A stretch of 64,000 nucleotides of DNA, from contig NZ_CP015163.1 in the NCBI RefSeq assembly GCF_003312875.1, positions 8,122,001 to 8,186,000 of the forward strand, written 5' to 3'. Position numbers and translations under genes: made by a program. The notes below the pieces were generated by a model, which was not told the origin of the DNA, made no database searches, and was given only the letters and a program-made list of their open reading frames with translations. This document shows, piece by piece, positions 60,448 to 64,000 of the stretch; the stretch's first letter is position 1; the number at the start of each line of letters is the position of its first letter. Origin of the DNA: Amycolatopsis albispora. Lineage in GTDB: Bacteria > Actinomycetota > Actinomycetes > Mycobacteriales > Pseudonocardiaceae.

Positions 60448-61490
60448 TGGAGTTCGCCGCGCCCGCGGTGCGCGACTGGGACTTTCCGCGGAGCACCGCG
60501 AGCGTGCTGCTGATGTCCGCCTTCGCCGCCGAGCACGGGAACCCCGGCGTGCTGGCGGGCACGTCGCTCACCCCGGCCCAGATCCGCGATCCCGAACTGC
60601 AGATCGACGCGCGCCAGGAGCTGACCGTGGTGCGCAACCTGCTGGCCGGGCTCGCCCCCGGGCACGACCCGGACGCCGCGGCGATCGCGCTCGGCGGCCG
60701 GTACCACGTGACCACCTTCGGCATCTTCGGCTTCGCCTGCATCAGCAGCCCGACCCTGGCCGACACGATGGCCTTCGCGCTGCGTTACCTGGACCTGAGC
60801 TTCACCTTCTCCATCCCGCACGTGGCCGTCGACGGCGGGGAGATCCGCCTGGTGCTGCACGACGAACTGATCCCGGCCGACGTCGCGCGCTTCCTGGTGC
60901 TGCGCGACCTGTCCGCGATCTACACCGTGCTGGGCGAGCTGCTGCCGCCGATCACCTTGCGGCGACTCCAGTTCCGCTTTGCTGAACCGTCTACTGTGGA
61001 CGTGTACCGCGAGGTGTTCGGGGTGCGGCCCGCGTTCGGCTGCCCGGTCAACCTGGTCGCGCTCGACGCCGCCTACTTGGACCAGCCGCTGCCGCAGGCG
61101 AACGCGCACACGGTGGCCATCTGCGAGGCGCAGTGCCGCGAACTGGTCACCCGGCGCCGCGCGCGCACCGGGATCTCGCACCAGGTCAGGGAACGGCTGG
61201 TCCGGCTCGGCGGCGCCGACACCGGCATGGACGCCATCGCCCGCGACCTGGCGATGAGCCCGCGCACGCTGCGGCGGCGGCTCACCGAGGCGGGCACCAG
61301 CTATCGCGCGCTGGTCGACGAAGTCCGCGAAGCGCTCGCCGAGGAACTGCTGGCCACCGGCGCCCTTTCGGTCGAAGCGGTGGCCGTCCGGCTGGGCTAC
61401 GCCGAGGCGTCCAGTTTCATCTACGCCTTCAAGCGCTGGAAGGGCGTCACCCCCGCGGCCTACGCGCGTTCACTCGGCCGTACCGGTTGA
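60444..61490 (+). CDS. AraC-family transcriptional regulator
   Basis: A 348-residue regulator of the OruR/ArgR-like AraC group: a large N-terminal ligand domain (FGIFGFACISSPTLADTM near 90-107) and a C-terminal double HTH (MDAIARDLAMSPRTLRRRL near 265-283, VAVRLGYAEASSFIYAFKRW near 313-332). ATG at 60444. Divergent to the Baeyer-Villiger/choD operon; the ligand is probably a steroid- or terpenoid-like substrate of those enzymes (inference). Confidence 0.9.
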   Translation: MVEFAAPAVRDWDFPRSTASVLLMSAFAAEHGNPGVLAGTSLTPAQIRDPELQIDARQELTVVRNLLAGLAPGHDPDAAAIALGGRYHVTTFGIFGFACISSPTLADTMAFALRYLDLSFTFSIPHVAVDGGEIRLVLHDELIPADVARFLVLRDLSAIYTVLGELLPPITLRRLQFRFAEPSTVDVYREVFGVRPAFGCPVNLVALDAAYLDQPLPQANAHTVAICEAQCRELVTRRRARTGISHQVRERLVRLGGADTGMDAIARDLAMSPRTLRRRLTEAGTSYRALVDEVREALAEELLATGALSVEAVAVRLGYAEASSFIYAFKRWKGVTPAAYARSLGRTG

Positions 61491-61555
61491 GCGGGTGGTC
61501 GGCCAGCCTCGGAAAACGTAGGGTTGGGGTTCGCCGTCCAGCCTGGGAGGCCGCC

Positions 61556-63011
61556 TTGACCAGCAGCCAGGACCAGCCGGTGATCGTGGCCGGTACCGAC
61601 GAGCCCAATCCCTACCTGCTCGGCGTCTACGCGCCGGTGACCACCGAAATCGACAGCGGTGACCTGCAGGTCATCGGCCGCATCCCGCCCGACCTCAACG
61701 GGGTCTACCTGCGCAACGGCCCGAACCCGCGGTACCGCCCGGAAGGCCGCTACCACTGGTTCGACGGCGACGGCATGGTGCACGCGGTGCACCTGGAGAA
61801 CGGCCGCGCCCGCTACCGCAACCGCTGGGTGCGAACCAAGGCCTTCGCCGCCGAATCCGAGGCGGGGCGTGCGTTGTGGACCGGGGTGATGGAGAGCCCG
61901 GAGGGCAACCCGTTCGGCAACCACCACGGGCTCGGCCTCAAGGACGCGGCCAACACCGACGTGATCTTCCACCGCGGCAAGGTGCTGGCCACCTGGTACC
62001 TGTGCGGCAGCCCGTACGGGATGGACCCGCTCTCGCTGGAAACCCTTGGCGCGGAAGACTTCCTGGGCACGCTGGTGGGCGACATGATGGCCCATCCCAA
62101 AGTGGACGAGCACACCGGCGAGCTGTTCTGGTTCGACTACGGGCCGACGCCGCCGTACCTGCGCTACGGCGTGGTCGGCGCGGACGGGCGGGTGGCGCAC
62201 ACCACCGAGGTCACGCTGCCGGGGCCGCGGCTGCCGCACGACATGGCGATCACCGCCAACCACGCGGTGCTGATGGACCTGCCGCTGCTGCAGGACGCCG
62301 AAGCCGCCCGGCACGGCCGTCACAAGCTGGTTTTCGATCGCTCGCTGCCCGCGCGGTTCGGGGTGCTGCCGCGCTACGGCACCGGCGATCAGGTGCGCTG
62401 GTTCGAGGCGTCGCCCTGCTACATCTACCACGTGGTCAACTCGTGGGAGGCGGGCGAGGAGATCGTGCTCGACGTCTGCCGGGTGAGCCGTCCGCAGCCG
62501 CGCGCCGACGCGCGCACACCGCTGGCGAAGATGCTGTCCTACCTGCGGCTCGACGCGCAGCTGTACCGCTACCGGTTTAACCTGCGCACCGGCGCGGTCG
62601 CCGAGTCGCCGATGGACGACGCGAACACCGAGTTCCCCAGCGTGGACGCGCGCAAGGTCGGCAGGCTCAGCCGCTACGCCTACCACGTGAGCATCTCGCC
62701 GGAGTCCACGCTGCTGTTCGACGGCCTGGTCCGCTACGACAACGCGACCGGGATCAAGGCCGAGCACCGCTTCGGCCCCGGCCGCTGGGGCAGCGAGGCG
62801 CCGTTCGCCCCGCGTGACGGCGCCACCGTGGAGGGCGACGGCTACCTGGTCACGTTCGTTGCAGGACGAACGCGAGGGACTGTCCGAATTGGACATCTTC
62901 GACGCGGGTGATCTCGCCGCCGGTCCGGTGGCCAGAGTCCTGCTGCCGCAACGGGTTCCGCTGGGCTTCCACGCCACCTGGGTGCGCGCTGATCAACTGG
63001 GTTTCAACTGA
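61556..63011 (+). pseudogene. Carotenoid (cleavage) oxygenase with a C-terminal frameshift
   Basis: Begins at a TTG (61556) with GGGAGG before it. The main frame encodes a carotenoid/lignostilbene oxygenase: LNGVYLRNGPNPR near 45, YHWFDGDGMVHAV near 63-75, and three of the four iron-binding His at 180 (MAHPK), 228 (LPHDMA) and 292 (YIYHVV). Near 62855-62861 the frame breaks: the normal ending DEREGLSELDIFDAGD continues to VPLGFHATW, with the fourth His at 62970, in the next frame. One extra base (around 62861) explains this. Read as given, the protein ends at 62911 without the fourth ligand. True decay or a sequence error. Confidence 0.82.
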
Positions 63012-63344
63012 GGGGAACCGGGATGGCGGACGCGGCGTCGATACTGGTGCACATCGCGCGGAAGCCGGTGTGCGACCGGTCGACGACGCGGCGTCCGCGA
63101 TCCGCGACGCTCTTACCCGGGGGGAGAGCGTAGTGGAGGGCGTCGCGCCGTTGCCGGCGGTGAGCGTTCCGTGAGCGGCCAACTGCACAACGAAACAGGT
63201 TGTTGATACTCGCCCAATCCGGCATGATCCACTCGACGATTACCGGGCGATCGTGATTGGACGGGCATCGGAAGATGATCACCGAATGTCTCGCTGAGCA
63301 GGCAAAACAACAACATTTGACACTCTGCCAAGCATGGTCATCCG
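63012..63344. other. Intergenic region before the final TetR gene
   Basis: 333 bases. No convincing gene. AT-richer than most of the window towards the end; TTGACA at 63317-63322 is a possible -35 element for the TetR gene. Confidence 0.45.
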
Positions 63345-63365
63345 ATGAGCATTAAGCTTCCTGGA

Positions 63366-64000
63366 ATGGCTGGAGCCCCAGAGAGTCCCTCGCCGCTGCC
63401 GGGGCAGCAGCGGCCACGGTCCCGGTTCGCGGCCGGCCTGCCCGCGGTGACCGCGGAGCGGATCGTCGACGCGGCGCTGCGGCTGACCGTGGAGCGCGGT
63501 CTCGACAGCTGGACCCTGCGGCAGCTGGCTTCGGCGGTGGAGGCGTACCCGGCGGTGATCTACCACCACGTCGGTGACCGGGAGTCCGTGGTGCGCGCGG
63601 TGATCGAGCGGGTGGGGGCGGAGATCCCGCTGCCCGACGCCGGGCTGCACTGGCGTGACTTCTACTGGCAGTTGCTGGCCGACCTGCGCGTGGTGCTGCG
63701 CCGGTACCCGGGCGTGGCCAGGCGGTTCTCGCTGTACGGTCCGCTGATCCCGTCGATCAAGCCGCTGATCGATCGCGGGGTGCGGGTGCTGCAGCGCGAC
63801 GGTTTCGGTGAGGAGAGCGTCACCGCGTACAACCTGCTGCTCGGCACGGCGGCCGCGCTGGTGTCCAAGGAGGACGATCACTTCGCGCAGCCGCTGATCA
63901 AGCCGGACAGCCCCGAGGTCTACGCCGAGGCACGCGACACCGAGGACCAGCCGGGGCTGGCGGCGCTGGGGCGGAACGTCTACGAACGGGTGAAGGACCC
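63366..64000 (+). CDS. TetR-family regulator, 3'-truncated by the window end
   Basis: At least 211 residues, open to the window edge. A Pro-rich start is followed by a TetR HTH (AERIVDAALRLTVERGLD, WTLRQLASAVEAYPAVIYHHV) and the beginning of a TetR_C-type ligand domain (WRDFYWQLLADLRVVLRRYPG). An in-frame ATG at 63345 adds seven residues and cannot be excluded; neither start has a clear ribosome site. It might regulate the carotenoid oxygenase gene or a gene to the right. Confidence 0.88.
   Translation, partial: MAGAPESPSPLPGQQRPRSRFAAGLPAVTAERIVDAALRLTVERGLDSWTLRQLASAVEAYPAVIYHHVGDRESVVRAVIERVGAEIPLPDAGLHWRDFYWQLLADLRVVLRRYPGVARRFSLYGPLIPSIKPLIDRGVRVLQRDGFGEESVTAYNLLLGTAAALVSKEDDHFAQPLIKPDSPEVYAEARDTEDQPGLAALGRNVYERVKD

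Noticed and set aside
62908..63174. Short plus-strand frame after the carotenoid oxygenase
   Set aside because: Its first part is the third frame of the oxygenase end; the rest shows no recognisable domain.

Overview
The window is high-GC DNA with strong G/C bias at third codon positions, many GTG/TTG starts and many genes coupled by ATGA/GTGA overlaps. Together with the gene content (MbtH-linked siderophore NRPS, IdeR/DmdR-type iron boxes, a DUF222/HNH protein, an XRE-ImmA-MAB_1171c cassette, a DUF5302 protein, a ChoD-like oxidase, a valine-type dehydrogenase) this points to an actinomycete, most likely a Pseudonocardiaceae member such as Amycolatopsis. This is inference from gene content; no rRNA or tRNA gene was recognised in the window.

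Region 1 (1-13.8 kb) is the end of a siderophore locus. A 5'-truncated NRPS (A-MT-T-C-A-T-C) carries an N5-hydroxyornithine-type code in its first A domain and an embedded methyltransferase, and ends in a condensation domain whose active-site histidines are both tyrosine. An MbtH partner, a lipoprotein siderophore receptor, an asymmetric heterodimeric ABC transporter and two FecCD permeases follow. Two iron boxes sit in the control regions.

Region 2 (13.8-31.6 kb) is mixed: a secreted DUF11 protein, a DUF222/HNH protein, an SDR, glutamate synthase gltBD, a large FAD/Fe-S dehydrogenase, an APH-like protein, kynureninase, mtnA, and a dicarboxylate transporter. The transporter belongs with the next genes: a divergent LysR regulator and a tartrate/D-malate dehydrogenase. 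The same palindromic site (GATAGG-N5-CCTACC) lies in front of both.

Region 3 (34.1-45.1 kb) is the most coherent system: a divergent locus for tryptophan catabolism through CoA-activated anthranilate. Rightward: PaaX-type regulator, tryptophan 2,3-dioxygenase, kynureninase-like enzyme. Leftward: eight tightly packed genes for an LLM flavoprotein, 2-aminobenzoyl-CoA monooxygenase/reductase, creatininase-family hydrolase, 2-aminobenzoate-CoA ligase, SDR, enoyl-CoA hydratase-family protein, RidA and acyl-CoA dehydrogenase. The reductase half of the monooxygenase/reductase looks eroded, which may mean that the pathway departs from the known Azoarcus route.

Region 4 (45.1-64 kb) holds a GGDEF protein, a coupled XRE-ImmA-MAB_1171c-monooxygenase cassette, a TetR-controlled monooxygenase/hydrolase pair with four ordered operators, a valine-type dehydrogenase coupled to a class A beta-lactamase-like protein, a LysR/Tat-MBL divergent pair, an AraC-controlled Baeyer-Villiger monooxygenase/ChoD pair, a carotenoid oxygenase with a frameshift that cuts off its fourth iron ligand, and the start of a TetR gene.
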